Source of the DNA: Flavobacteriaceae bacterium
Lineage (GTDB): Bacteria > Bacteroidota > Bacteroidia > Flavobacteriales > Weeksellaceae
Direction of reading: 5' to 3'
Assembly: GCA_012522185.1 (NCBI GenBank)
Contig: JAAYKY010000049.1
Coordinates: 21,099 to 85,098 of the forward strand
Length of the DNA: 64,000 bases
Part shown: positions 26,286 through 34,619 of the stretch, piece by piece
How the letters are laid out: each line of letters opens with the position of its first letter
Numbering within the stretch: the first letter of the stretch is position 1
Notes under the pieces: generated by a model
Told to the model about the DNA's origin: nothing
Seen by the model: the letters and a program-made list of their open reading frames with translations, nothing else
Database searches by the model: none
Program-made: the position numbers and the translations under genes

Positions 26286-26882
26286 ATGAACAAACAAGAA
26301 ATTCTAATCGCAGCCGGAAACTATATCAAAAAAGGATTTACCGGCGAAACCACCGGACACGATTTTTACCACATTCAACGCGTGGTGAAAACAGCTCGAA
26401 AAATTGCTTCAGAAGAAAATGCCGATTTATTTTTAGTCGAATTGGCGGCTTGGCTTCATGATGTAGGTGATTATAAATTACACGACGGAATGGATAAATC
26501 GGAAGAATTAATTTCCGAATTTTTATTCGAATTAAATCTTCCCAAAGAAACGATTTCCAAAATCATCGAAATTGTTTCCCAGGTTTCCTTCAGCAAAGGA
26601 AATGCCCCCACAAGTTTGGAAGCCAAAATCGTTCAGGACGCTGACCGATTGGATGCTTTGGGCGCCATCGGACTCGCCCGGACTTTTGCCTATGGCGGAA
26701 GCAAACAGCGAGAAATCTACAATCCCGAAAACCCAGAAGAAACTTCCATTCAACATTTCTACGACAAACTTCTCAAATTAAAAGGTTTGATGAATACTAA
26801 TTCAGCAAAGAAAATCGCCGAAGAACGTCATCAATTTTTAGAAGAATTTTTGGAGAGGTTTTATGAGGAATGGGAGAGTTGA
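26286..26882 (+). CDS. HD-domain phosphohydrolase (YedJ-like)
   Basis: A 198-residue single-domain HD hydrolase. Metal ligands are visible: H in YHIQRVVKTA, the HD pair in AAWLHDVGDYK, and a later D in VQDADRLDALGAIGLARTF. The last pattern is typical of the YedJ/YpgQ group, which dephosphorylates nucleotides. The natural substrate is unknown. The stop codon overlaps the first base of a palindromic repeat. Confidence 0.9.
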   Translation: MNKQEILIAAGNYIKKGFTGETTGHDFYHIQRVVKTARKIASEENADLFLVELAAWLHDVGDYKLHDGMDKSEELISEFLFELNLPKETISKIIEIVSQVSFSKGNAPTSLEAKIVQDADRLDALGAIGLARTFAYGGSKQREIYNPENPEETSIQHFYDKLLKLKGLMNTNSAKKIAEERHQFLEEFLERFYEEWES

Positions 26883-26914
26883 GACCTGTCAGGTTTTTGA
26901 AACCTGACAGGTCT
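26882..26914. repeat. 33-bp palindromic repeat, variant arm
   Basis: AGACCTGTCAGGTTT, loop TTG, AAACCTGACAGGTCT. It has the same length and layout as the copies at 2761 and 8944 but a different arm sequence. It sits directly on the stop codon of the HD gene and may serve as its terminator. Confidence 0.88.
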
Positions 26915-26998
26915 TTACAAGTCTTTTTGATTTTTCCTTGTGGTGAAAATTTTAATTTCATTAATTTTAGCTTTTAAAAAAAAATAACGAACCACAAA

Positions 26999-29467
26999 AT
27001 GCATAAACAATATTTTATTGCACTCATTTTTTTATTGTCCCAATTTAATTTTGCTCAGGCACCTAAAAAACCAAGTTCTGCCGAGATTTACGAATCCATC
27101 CAAAAACTGAATTTCCTCGGTTCGGTTTTGTATGTAGCAGCGCATCCCGACGATGAAAACACCCATTTGATTTCCTATTTTGCCAATGATGTTCACGCCC
27201 AAACGGCCTATATTTCCCTGACGCGCGGTGATGGCGGACAAAATTTAATCGGATCGGAATTGCGGGAGCTCTTAGGTGTAATTCGTACGCAGGAACTAGT
27301 TCAAGCGCGGAAAATCGACGGTGGAATTCAATATTTTTCTCGTGCCAACGATTTTGGTTATTCCAAACATCCGGATGAAACTTTCGAAATCTGGGACAAA
27401 GAAGAAGTTTTAAGCGATTTGGTGTATGTCATCCGCAAATTTCAACCCGATGTCATCATCAACCGATTTGACCATCGCACACCCGGAACCACGCACGGAC
27501 ACCATACCGCATCTGCGATGTTGAGCGTGGAAGCCTTTGATTTGGCCGCAAATTCATCAGCCTTTCCGGAACAATTAAAAAAGTTTTCGACCTGGCAACC
27601 TAAAAGGCTTTTCTGGAACCAATCCTGGTTTTTCTATGGAAGTCAGGAGAAATTTGAAAAGGCCGATAAAACCAATCTTTTTGTAATGGACATCGGGTCT
27701 TATTATCCCACTTTGGGATTGAGCAATTCCGAAATTGCAGCCAAAAGCCGAAGCCAACACAGTTCACAAGGATTTGGAGCGACGGCGGTTCGCGGAAGCG
27801 CAATGGAATATTTGGAACCCATAAAGGGAGGAAAACCTCAAAATAATGTGTTTGAAGGAATTGATACCAGTTGGAACCGTGTAAAAGGCGGAAAGGCAAT
27901 CGGAGAGATTTTATCAAAAGTTGAAAAGGAATTTGATTTTACAAATCCGTCCAAATCCGTTCCTGAACTCATAAAAGCCTACCAATTGATTTTAAAATTG
28001 GAAGACAAACATTGGCGAAAAATTAAATTAGAAGAAATAAAAAACATCATTTACCATTGCTCTGGATTATTTTTGGAAGCGGTTGCCAAAGAACCTTATA
28101 CGACGGTTGGTAGGAATGCCGATGTGAAAATTGAAGCGATTAACCGAAGTGATCTTTCGATCAAATTAAATGAAATTCAACTCGAAAAACTAAATAAAGA
28201 TTTAAAACCCAATCAAGCTTATCATTCCGATAGAACTTTGGTCAGTTCCGCCTTTTTGAAACCGACTTCGCCTTATTGGCTCGAAGAAAAAGGAAGTTTG
28301 GGAATGTACAAAGTGAGCGATGAGAAATTGATTGGATTGCCGGAAGCGCCGCCACCATACAGCGTTTTGTTCAACTTAAATATTTTGGGACAGGATTTTC
28401 ATCTCGAAAAACCGGTAGTTTATAAATACAATGATCCGGCAAAAGGCGAAACCTATAAACCTTTTGTGGTTTTGCCTGAAGTTTCGGTCAATGTCGAAGA
28501 AAAAGTTTTGATTTTTGGTAATGAAAATACGCAGCGAATTCCGGTGAAAATAAAATCATTTGTTGAGAATTTAAATGGAAATTTAAGTTTGAAAGCACCG
28601 GATGGTTGGAAGATTTCACCTGAAAATCAGGAAGTAATTTTGAATGCAAAAGGAGAAGAGAAAACCTTTTGGTTTGAAGTTAATCCACCGAAAAATCAGT
28701 CCGAAGGAGAATTAATCCCACAACTGAAAGTTGGGATTGGAACTTATGAAAATCAATTGATTGAAATCAATTACGATCATATTCCTGAACAGAAAGTTTT
28801 ATTGCCCGGATCGGCCAAATTGGTCAAAATAGACATCGAGAAGAAAGGTGAAAAAATCGGATACATCATGGGCGCAGGCGACTCCGTTCCTGAAAATCTA
28901 CGTCAAATAGGATATCAAGTGGAAATCATTTCGCCTCAAAATATTACGGCCGAAAACTTGGATAGATTGGATGCCGTTGTTTTGGGAATTCGTGCATTTA
29001 ACGTAATTCCGGAATTAAAATTCAAAAATAAAATCTTGTTTGAGTATGTGAAAAACGGTGGAAATTTAGTAGTTCAGTACAATACTTCGCGAGATGTTTT
29101 GACAGAGGAAGTTGCACCGTTTCCATTGACACTCTCGCGCGATCGTGTGACCGATGAAAATTCGGAAGTGAAGTTTTTGGATAAAAATCATCCGGTTTTG
29201 AATGTTCCGAACAAAATTACTTCGAAAGATTTCGAAGGTTGGGTGCAGGAAAGAGGATTGTATTTTCCCGACAACTGGAGCAAAGAATTTACGCCTATTT
29301 TATCGATGCACGACAAAGGCGAAGCACCGATGAAAGGCAGTTTGCTCGTGGCGAAATACGGAAAGGGCTATTATGTTTACACCGGATTGAGTTTCTTCCG
29401 CGAATTGCCGGAAGGCGTACCGGGCGCTTATCGATTGTTGGCAAATATTTTATCTTTAGGGAAATAA
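26999..29467 (+). CDS. Secreted PIG-L/LmbE-family deacetylase
   Basis: An 822-residue protein with a signal peptide (ending FAQ at residue 20). The zinc-dependent deacetylase domain covers about 38-300. HPDDE is at residues 49-53, and the distal zinc ligand is in THGHHTASAML. The middle holds beta-sandwich material, and the last 200 residues look like a glutamine-amidotransferase-like Rossmann domain (GYIMGAGDSVPENLRQIGYQ...). PIG-L enzymes remove acetyl groups from N-acetylglucosamine-type substrates. This long two-domain form is common in Bacteroidota; its substrate is not known. Confidence 0.9.
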   Translation: MHKQYFIALIFLLSQFNFAQAPKKPSSAEIYESIQKLNFLGSVLYVAAHPDDENTHLISYFANDVHAQTAYISLTRGDGGQNLIGSELRELLGVIRTQELVQARKIDGGIQYFSRANDFGYSKHPDETFEIWDKEEVLSDLVYVIRKFQPDVIINRFDHRTPGTTHGHHTASAMLSVEAFDLAANSSAFPEQLKKFSTWQPKRLFWNQSWFFYGSQEKFEKADKTNLFVMDIGSYYPTLGLSNSEIAAKSRSQHSSQGFGATAVRGSAMEYLEPIKGGKPQNNVFEGIDTSWNRVKGGKAIGEILSKVEKEFDFTNPSKSVPELIKAYQLILKLEDKHWRKIKLEEIKNIIYHCSGLFLEAVAKEPYTTVGRNADVKIEAINRSDLSIKLNEIQLEKLNKDLKPNQAYHSDRTLVSSAFLKPTSPYWLEEKGSLGMYKVSDEKLIGLPEAPPPYSVLFNLNILGQDFHLEKPVVYKYNDPAKGETYKPFVVLPEVSVNVEEKVLIFGNENTQRIPVKIKSFVENLNGNLSLKAPDGWKISPENQEVILNAKGEEKTFWFEVNPPKNQSEGELIPQLKVGIGTYENQLIEINYDHIPEQKVLLPGSAKLVKIDIEKKGEKIGYIMGAGDSVPENLRQIGYQVEIISPQNITAENLDRLDAVVLGIRAFNVIPELKFKNKILFEYVKNGGNLVVQYNTSRDVLTEEVAPFPLTLSRDRVTDENSEVKFLDKNHPVLNVPNKITSKDFEGWVQERGLYFPDNWSKEFTPILSMHDKGEAPMKGSLLVAKYGKGYYVYTGLSFFRELPEGVPGAYRLLANILSLGK

Positions 29468-29477
29468 AATGAATAAT

Positions 29478-29517
29478 AGATTCTTCGCTCCGCTACGCTT
29501 TGCTCTGAATGACATCC
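29478..29517. repeat. Dispersed GTCATTC/GATTCTTCGC-type repeat
   Basis: The stretch begins AGATTCTTCGCTCCGC and ends CTGAATGACATCC, non-coding, between the LmbE-like gene and the small membrane protein. This type of sequence is widely dispersed in bacterial intergenic regions. Its outer word GAATGACAT matches the arm of the terminator at 7759-7796. Confidence 0.6.
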
Positions 29518-29535
29518 GTTATTAAAAATAATAAA

Positions 29536-29652
29536 ATGAAAGAAAAAGAAACACTCATTAAAAAGTCCTGGCGCGAATCCTACACCTGGGTTTTGCTCGC
29601 CAATGCCGGATACATTCTCGTGTTTTACATTCTGATGAAAATTTTTAGCTGA
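29536..29652 (+). CDS. 38-residue membrane protein coupled to SSS symporter
   Basis: A small gene encoding 38 residues: a charged N-terminus (MKEKETLIKKSWRESY), then one hydrophobic helix (TWVLLANAGYILVFYILM) and a KIFS end. Its TGA overlaps the symporter ATG by one base, so the two are translationally coupled. In other SSS systems (PanF with YhdT, ActP with YjcH) a small membrane protein is co-encoded in the same way. This one is shorter and not clearly homologous to either. A role as an accessory subunit is inferred from context. Confidence 0.75.
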   Translation: MKEKETLIKKSWRESYTWVLLANAGYILVFYILMKIFS

Positions 29653-31355
29653 TGCACGGAATTGACTGGATTATATTGATTGGTTCGATGTTGTTCATCG
29701 TGGTTTACGGTGTTTGGAAGACGCGTGGTCAAAGCAGTGTGCAGGATTTTCTGAAAGGAAATGACTCAAATTGGTTTACCGTGGGATTGTCCGTAATGGC
29801 GACTCAGGCCAGTGCGATCACCTTTCTTTCCACACCCGGACAAGCCTTTCACGACGGGATGGGTTTTGTACAATTTTACTTCGGATTGCCGATTGCGATG
29901 GTCATCATCTGTCTGGTTTTCATTCCTTTGTATCATAAATTAAATGTTTATACGGCTTACGAATTTTTGGAAAGTCGTTTTGATCTGAAAACCAGAACTT
30001 TAACGGCTTCTTTGTTTTTAATTCAAAGAGGTTTATCGGCTGGAATTACCATTTTTGCGCCTTCGATAATTTTGTCTGCAGTTTTGGGTTGGGATCTGAC
30101 TTGGTTGAACATCATCATCGGTTCGTTGGTCATTATTTATACTGTTTCGGGCGGAACCAAAGCGGTAAATGTCACCCAGAAACAGCAAATGTCGATTATG
30201 ATGGGCGGAATGGCGGTGGCATTTGTCATTTTGGTTTATTCGCTTCCCGATGGAATTAATTTCTCCAATGCCTTGGAAATTGCGGGCGCAAGCGGTAAAA
30301 TGGACATTCTGGATTTTTCATTTGATTTTGATAACCGATACACGATTTGGAGCGGAATCATAGGCGGAACTTTCCTTTCACTGAGTTATTTCGGAACGGA
30401 TCAAAGTCAGGTTCAGCGCTATCTGAGCGGAAAATCGGTGAAGCAAAGTCAGATGGGAATGATCATGAACGGATTTCTCAAAGTGCCGATGCAGTTTTTC
30501 ATTTTGCTCGTGGGCGTGATGGTTTTTGTGTTTTATCAATTCAATCCTTCTCCCTTGAATTTTAATCCGGTGGCTCAGAAATCCATTGAAAATTCAACCT
30601 ATTTTGAGCAATATTCAGAATTGGAAAATGAGAATTCAAAGAATTTCGAAGCGAAAAAAGATTTGATTTTTAATTATGTAAGTGCGGAAGAAACTGAAAA
30701 AATAGCTTTGAAAAAAGCCATTATTTCTGCTGAAAACAAAGACAAAGAATTGCGCGAAGAAGCACGTCAAATCATTTCCCAAGCCGATTCCACGGTTGAA
30801 ACCAACGATAAAGACTATGTTTTCATTCATTTCATCCTGAATCATCTCCCGAAAGGCATTATCGGCTTGTTGCTGGCCATGGCATTGTGCGCGGCGATGT
30901 CTTCTACGGCTTCAGAATTAAATGCTTTGGCAACCACCACAACCATGGATTTGTACAAACGCAACAATGACGGAGAAACGGACGGGCATTATCTGAAAGC
31001 TTCGAAATGGTTTACGCTTATGTGGGGTGTGCTGGCGATTTTATTTGCCTGCGTTGCGGATTTGTTTGACAATTTAATTCAGTTGGTAAACATCATCGGA
31101 TCGATATTTTACGGGAATGTTTTGGGGATTTTTCTGCTGGCATTTTTCTTCCGTTTTGTCCGAGGAAATTCGGTATTCATTGCGGCGATCATTACGCAAA
31201 TTATTGTGATCATCGGATGGAAATTTGACTGGATGCCGTATTTATGGTTGAATTTGTTTGGATGTGCTTTGGTGATTTTGATTGCGGTTTTCATTCAGAC
31301 GATTTGGAACAAACCGGATAACGAATTAGATGAATTGGAAGAAATAGGAAAATAA
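29652..31355 (+). CDS. Sodium:solute symporter (SSS family)
   Basis: A 567-residue inner-membrane transporter with about 13 transmembrane segments. SSS features: GNDSNWFTVGLSVMATQASAITFLSTPGQAF in segment 1-2 (quoted as a region, residues 37-67), the YTVSGGTKAVNVTQKQQ loop, and SLSYFGTDQSQVQRYLSG. A cytosolic or periplasmic insertion of about 90 residues (about 300-390) is highly charged. The substrate cannot be told: sugars, sialic acid and amino acids are all possible. The preceding LmbE-like deacetylase could hint at an amino-sugar. It is coupled to the small protein upstream. Confidence 0.93.
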   Translation: MHGIDWIILIGSMLFIVVYGVWKTRGQSSVQDFLKGNDSNWFTVGLSVMATQASAITFLSTPGQAFHDGMGFVQFYFGLPIAMVIICLVFIPLYHKLNVYTAYEFLESRFDLKTRTLTASLFLIQRGLSAGITIFAPSIILSAVLGWDLTWLNIIIGSLVIIYTVSGGTKAVNVTQKQQMSIMMGGMAVAFVILVYSLPDGINFSNALEIAGASGKMDILDFSFDFDNRYTIWSGIIGGTFLSLSYFGTDQSQVQRYLSGKSVKQSQMGMIMNGFLKVPMQFFILLVGVMVFVFYQFNPSPLNFNPVAQKSIENSTYFEQYSELENENSKNFEAKKDLIFNYVSAEETEKIALKKAIISAENKDKELREEARQIISQADSTVETNDKDYVFIHFILNHLPKGIIGLLLAMALCAAMSSTASELNALATTTTMDLYKRNNDGETDGHYLKASKWFTLMWGVLAILFACVADLFDNLIQLVNIIGSIFYGNVLGIFLLAFFFRFVRGNSVFIAAIITQIIVIIGWKFDWMPYLWLNLFGCALVILIAVFIQTIWNKPDNELDELEEIGK

Positions 31356-31358
31356 AAA

Positions 31359-31389
31359 TTGGCAAATTCAAAATCAATTTCTAAATTTG
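31359..31389 (+). promoter_or_regulatory. trp operon promoter
   Basis: TTG (31359-31361), 20 bases, then TAAATTTG (31382-31389), a perfect match to the Bacteroidota TAnnTTTG box. Transcription would start near 31395, only a few bases before the leader-peptide ATG. Confidence 0.75.
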
Positions 31390-31401
31390 AAAAATCAAAA
31401 C

Positions 31402-31458
31402 ATGAAAAATTTAGAATTAAATAACAATTGGTGGTGGACTTCGCAACTTCGAAAGTAG
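31402..31458 (+). CDS. trpL: trp leader peptide (three tandem Trp codons)
   Basis: An 18-codon reading frame, MKNLELNNNWWWTSQLRK, 12 bases after the promoter -7 box. Three consecutive TGG codons (31429-31437) sit directly before the first arm of the attenuator. Tryptophan is rare, so a WWW run in an 18-residue peptide ahead of trpE is diagnostic of a leader peptide whose translation senses charged tRNA-Trp. Confidence 0.92.
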   Translation: MKNLELNNNWWWTSQLRK

Positions 31459-31516
31459 TGAAGCTATACCTCTTGGAATAAAATCAAAGGCCCGTCTTCA
31501 CGACGGGCTTTTTTTG
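31438..31516 (+). promoter_or_regulatory. trp attenuator (alternative hairpins and terminator)
   Basis: Arm 1 (31438-31449) and arm 2 (31453-31464) can pair through CTTC/GAAG and ACTT/AAGT. Arm 2 GTGAAG (31458-31463) can instead pair with CTTCAC (31496-31501), which lies inside the terminator. The terminator is GCCCGTC (31490-31496), loop TTCAC, GACGGGC (31502-31508), then eight Ts. A ribosome stalled at the three Trp codons would cover arm 1, free arm 2 to pair with the terminator, and let transcription continue into trpE. Confidence 0.88.
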
Positions 31517-31541
31517 TATCCGAAATTCTGAAACTTTAAAA

Positions 31542-32939
31542 ATGAAATATAAATTACATACCAAATCACGAAAATTTCTGGCTGATACCATCACGCCGGT
31601 ATCGGTCTATCTCAGATTGCGCGACAAATTTCCTCACTCCATTTTGTTGGAAAGTTCTGATTATCATGCCAATGAGAATGCATTCAGCTATATTTGTTTT
31701 CAACCGATGGCTTCCATAAAAGTGCAGAATGAAGAATTGCTCAAAGAATTTCCCGATGGGAAGACAGAACGAGTTTCTTTGAATGATTCGGTGAATTTAG
31801 TGGCTGAAATTCAGGGTTTTGCTTCTAATTTTGAAGCCAATCCAAGTTCGGAGAAATTCATCCAAAACGGATTATTTGGTTACATGAGCTATGATGCGGT
31901 ACGCTATTTTGAAGATTTAAAAATCAAAAAAAAGGATGGAGATTTGCAAATTCCCGATTTGTATTATGCCGTTTACCGAAACATTATCGCCATCAATCAT
32001 TTCAACAATGAAGCCTATGTTTTCAGTCATAGTACAGACGGTTCAGACAATTTGGATGAAATTTCAAGTTTGTTGAAAGTCAAATCTTTTGCGGAATTTG
32101 AATTCAAAAAACAGGGAACACCTCAAACCAATATTTCTGATGAGGAATATAAGGAACTGGTGCAGAAATGCAAAGACCATTGTCAGCGGGGTGACGTATT
32201 TCAGATTGTACCTTCCAAACGGTTCATTCAGAAGTTTTCGGGTGATGAATTCAATGTTTACCGCACATTGCGGAGTGTAAATCCTTCGCCTTATTTGTTT
32301 TATTTTGATTATGGTGATTTTAAAATATTCGGAAGTTCACCTGAAGCTCAGTTGGTAATCAATAATAGAATAGTAGAAATACATCCGATTGCCGGAACGG
32401 TTAAAAGAACCGGAAATGATGAGGAGGATGCGGTTTTGGCTAAAAAATTAAGCAATGACCAAAAGGAAAAATCGGAACATGTGATGCTGGTGGATCTGGC
32501 GCGAAATGATTTAAGTCGAAATGCACGGAATGTTCGGGTGGAGGTGTTTCGGGAGGTTCAATATTTCTCACATGTGATTCATCTGGTGAGTAAAGTGACA
32601 GGTGAAATCCAAAAAGAAATCCATCCGTTTCAGGTCGTTGCCGATAATTTTCCGGCCGGAACTTTGAGCGGCGCTCCCAAATACAAAGCCATGTCGCTTT
32701 TGGAAAAATACGAAAATGTCAATCGTGATTTCTATGGTGGCGCCATTGGTTTTATGGGATTTGACGGAAGCTTTAACCATGCGATTATCATCCGTTCGTT
32801 TGTAAGTAAAAATCATCATTTGTATTATCAGGCGGGAGCAGGAGTGGTTTCTGGAAGTGTTCCGGAAAATGAATTGCAGGAAGTTTATAACAAATTGGGC
32901 GCTTTAAACAAAGCTTTGGAATTAGCAGAACAAATATAA
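31542..32939 (+). CDS. trpE: Anthranilate synthase component I
   Basis: A 465-residue chorismate-binding enzyme that makes anthranilate with TrpG. The chorismate-binding C-terminal domain has FQIVPSKRF, FGSSPEAQL, HPIAGTVKRTGN, DLARNDLSRN, FPAGTLSGAPK and YGGAIGFMGFDG. The start of the protein carries the LLESSDYHANENAFSYI segment, similar to the tryptophan feedback site. It is the first structural gene of trpEGDCFBA, 26 bases after the attenuator U-run. Confidence 0.97.
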   Translation: MKYKLHTKSRKFLADTITPVSVYLRLRDKFPHSILLESSDYHANENAFSYICFQPMASIKVQNEELLKEFPDGKTERVSLNDSVNLVAEIQGFASNFEANPSSEKFIQNGLFGYMSYDAVRYFEDLKIKKKDGDLQIPDLYYAVYRNIIAINHFNNEAYVFSHSTDGSDNLDEISSLLKVKSFAEFEFKKQGTPQTNISDEEYKELVQKCKDHCQRGDVFQIVPSKRFIQKFSGDEFNVYRTLRSVNPSPYLFYFDYGDFKIFGSSPEAQLVINNRIVEIHPIAGTVKRTGNDEEDAVLAKKLSNDQKEKSEHVMLVDLARNDLSRNARNVRVEVFREVQYFSHVIHLVSKVTGEIQKEIHPFQVVADNFPAGTLSGAPKYKAMSLLEKYENVNRDFYGGAIGFMGFDGSFNHAIIIRSFVSKNHHLYYQAGAGVVSGSVPENELQEVYNKLGALNKALELAEQI

Positions 32940-32944
32940 AATTC

Positions 32945-33514
32945 ATGAAAAAAATATTAGTCATTGACAATTACGACTCTTTTGTGTACAATTTGGTGCA
33001 TTATTTAGAGGAATTTGACTGTGAAGTAACGGTGCGTCGCAACAATCAGATTGAACTTTCAGAAGTGGAAAGTTTTGATAAAATTTTACTGTCGCCCGGC
33101 CCGGGAATACCATCCGAAGCCGGTAAAATGATGGAAATCATCAGAGAATTAGCTCCGACCAAGAGCATTTTGGGTGTTTGTCTTGGCCAACAAGCCATCG
33201 GCGAAGTATTTGGCGGAAAACTGGAAAATCTGGATGATGTATTTCATGGCGTCGCTACTTTTTCTATCGTCAAAGTATCCGACGAACCTTTATTTCAGAA
33301 CATTCCGAGTCATTTTGAAATCGGAAGATATCATTCCTGGGTTGTTTCCCGTGAAAATTTTCCGGATGAATTGGAAATCACATCGGTAGATGAAAACGGA
33401 CAAATTATGGCGCTTCGCCACAGAAATTATGATGTGCGCGGCGTTCAATTTCACCCTGAAAGCATCTTGACACCCAATGGAAAAAAGATAATTGAAAACT
33501 GGGTGAAACTTTAA
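32945..33514 (+). CDS. trpG: Anthranilate synthase component II (glutamine amidotransferase)
   Basis: A 189-residue class I glutamine amidotransferase that supplies ammonia to TrpE. The catalytic triad is visible: Cys in LGVCLGQQAIGE, and His and Glu in GVQFHPESIL. The N-terminal VIDNYDSFVYNLVHYLEE is typical. It begins 5 bases after trpE. The same protein may also serve PabB in folate synthesis, which cannot be judged here. Confidence 0.97.
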   Translation: MKKILVIDNYDSFVYNLVHYLEEFDCEVTVRRNNQIELSEVESFDKILLSPGPGIPSEAGKMMEIIRELAPTKSILGVCLGQQAIGEVFGGKLENLDDVFHGVATFSIVKVSDEPLFQNIPSHFEIGRYHSWVVSRENFPDELEITSVDENGQIMALRHRNYDVRGVQFHPESILTPNGKKIIENWVKL

Positions 33515-33569
33515 AATATTACAACTCCCTCAGAGAAACCTGACCCGATTCGCCAACAAATCAAACGCC

Positions 33570-34565
33570 ATGAAAAGCATAATACAAAGACTAACACACT
33601 ACGAACAATTGAGCAAAGAAGAAGCCCGAAATCTTTTGGTGGATATTTCCGAAGGAAAATACAATCCGGGTTCCATTGCGGTTTTGCTCACGGTATTTAT
33701 GATGCGTCCGATTACGATTGTCGAATTGGAAGGGTTTCGAAATGCGCTGCTCGAACTCTGTAAAAAAGTGGATTTGGGAGATATTGAAACCATCGATTTA
33801 TGTGGAACGGGTGGTGACGGAAAAAATACTTTCAATATTTCCACGTTGGCGTCTTTTGTCGTCGCCGGTGCCGGAATTCCGGTTACAAAACATGGAAATT
33901 ATGGCGTTTCCTCGGTGAGCGGAAGCAGTAATGTGTTGGAATCTTTGGGTGTGAAATTCAGTTCCGATGATGATTTTTTGAAGCGAAGTCTAAATGAAGC
34001 CGGAATTTGTTTTTTGCATGCGCCTTTGTTTCATCCGACCATGAAAAATGTCGCGCCCGTCCGAAAGGAATTGGGGCTGAAAACCTTTTTCAATATGTTG
34101 GGTCCGATGATCAATCCGGCCTTTCCCAAACATCAATTGGTTGGGGTTTTTGATTTGGAATTGATGCGTATGTATGGTTATCTGTATCAAAAAGGTGATA
34201 AGAATTATACGATTCTGCATTCGCTGTCCGGACATGATGAAGTCTCTCTGACGGCGGATTGTAAATTCATTACGAATGAAAAAACAGGGATTTTTTCTGC
34301 TCCGGAATTGGGCATTTCAAAAATTCAGGAGGAAGAAATTTTCGGTGGCAAATCTTTGGAAAATGCTTCGCGGATTTTTCGACAAATTATATCAGGCAAA
34401 GGAACCGAAGCCCAAAACAATGTAGTTGCAGCCAATGCAGGAATCGCCATTTCTATGGTTAAAAATATTCCGGTGAAAGATGGATTCGAACTAGCAAAAG
34501 AGAATTTGCTGAATGGAAATGCCGAAAAATCTTTGAATAAATTAATTAAACTGAGTAGAAATTGA
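33570..34565 (+). CDS. trpD: Anthranilate phosphoribosyltransferase
   Basis: A 331-residue enzyme that attaches phosphoribosyl pyrophosphate to anthranilate. The phosphate-binding loops are clear: CGTGGDGKNTFNIST, KHGNYGVSSVSGSSNVLESLG and GLKTFFNMLGPMINP. It lies 55 bases after trpG; the gap shows no terminator. Confidence 0.97.
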   Translation: MKSIIQRLTHYEQLSKEEARNLLVDISEGKYNPGSIAVLLTVFMMRPITIVELEGFRNALLELCKKVDLGDIETIDLCGTGGDGKNTFNISTLASFVVAGAGIPVTKHGNYGVSSVSGSSNVLESLGVKFSSDDDFLKRSLNEAGICFLHAPLFHPTMKNVAPVRKELGLKTFFNMLGPMINPAFPKHQLVGVFDLELMRMYGYLYQKGDKNYTILHSLSGHDEVSLTADCKFITNEKTGIFSAPELGISKIQEEEIFGGKSLENASRIFRQIISGKGTEAQNNVVAANAGIAISMVKNIPVKDGFELAKENLLNGNAEKSLNKLIKLSRN

Positions 34566-34619
34566 ACTTAGTGTCCATTGTGAAAATCATTGTGCACTTT
34601 GTGGTTAAAAATTATAAAA

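Noticed and set aside
34590..34619. Earlier TTG start for trpC
   Set aside because: The added residues (MCTLWLKIIK) do not match TrpC starts; MNILDKII at 34620 does.
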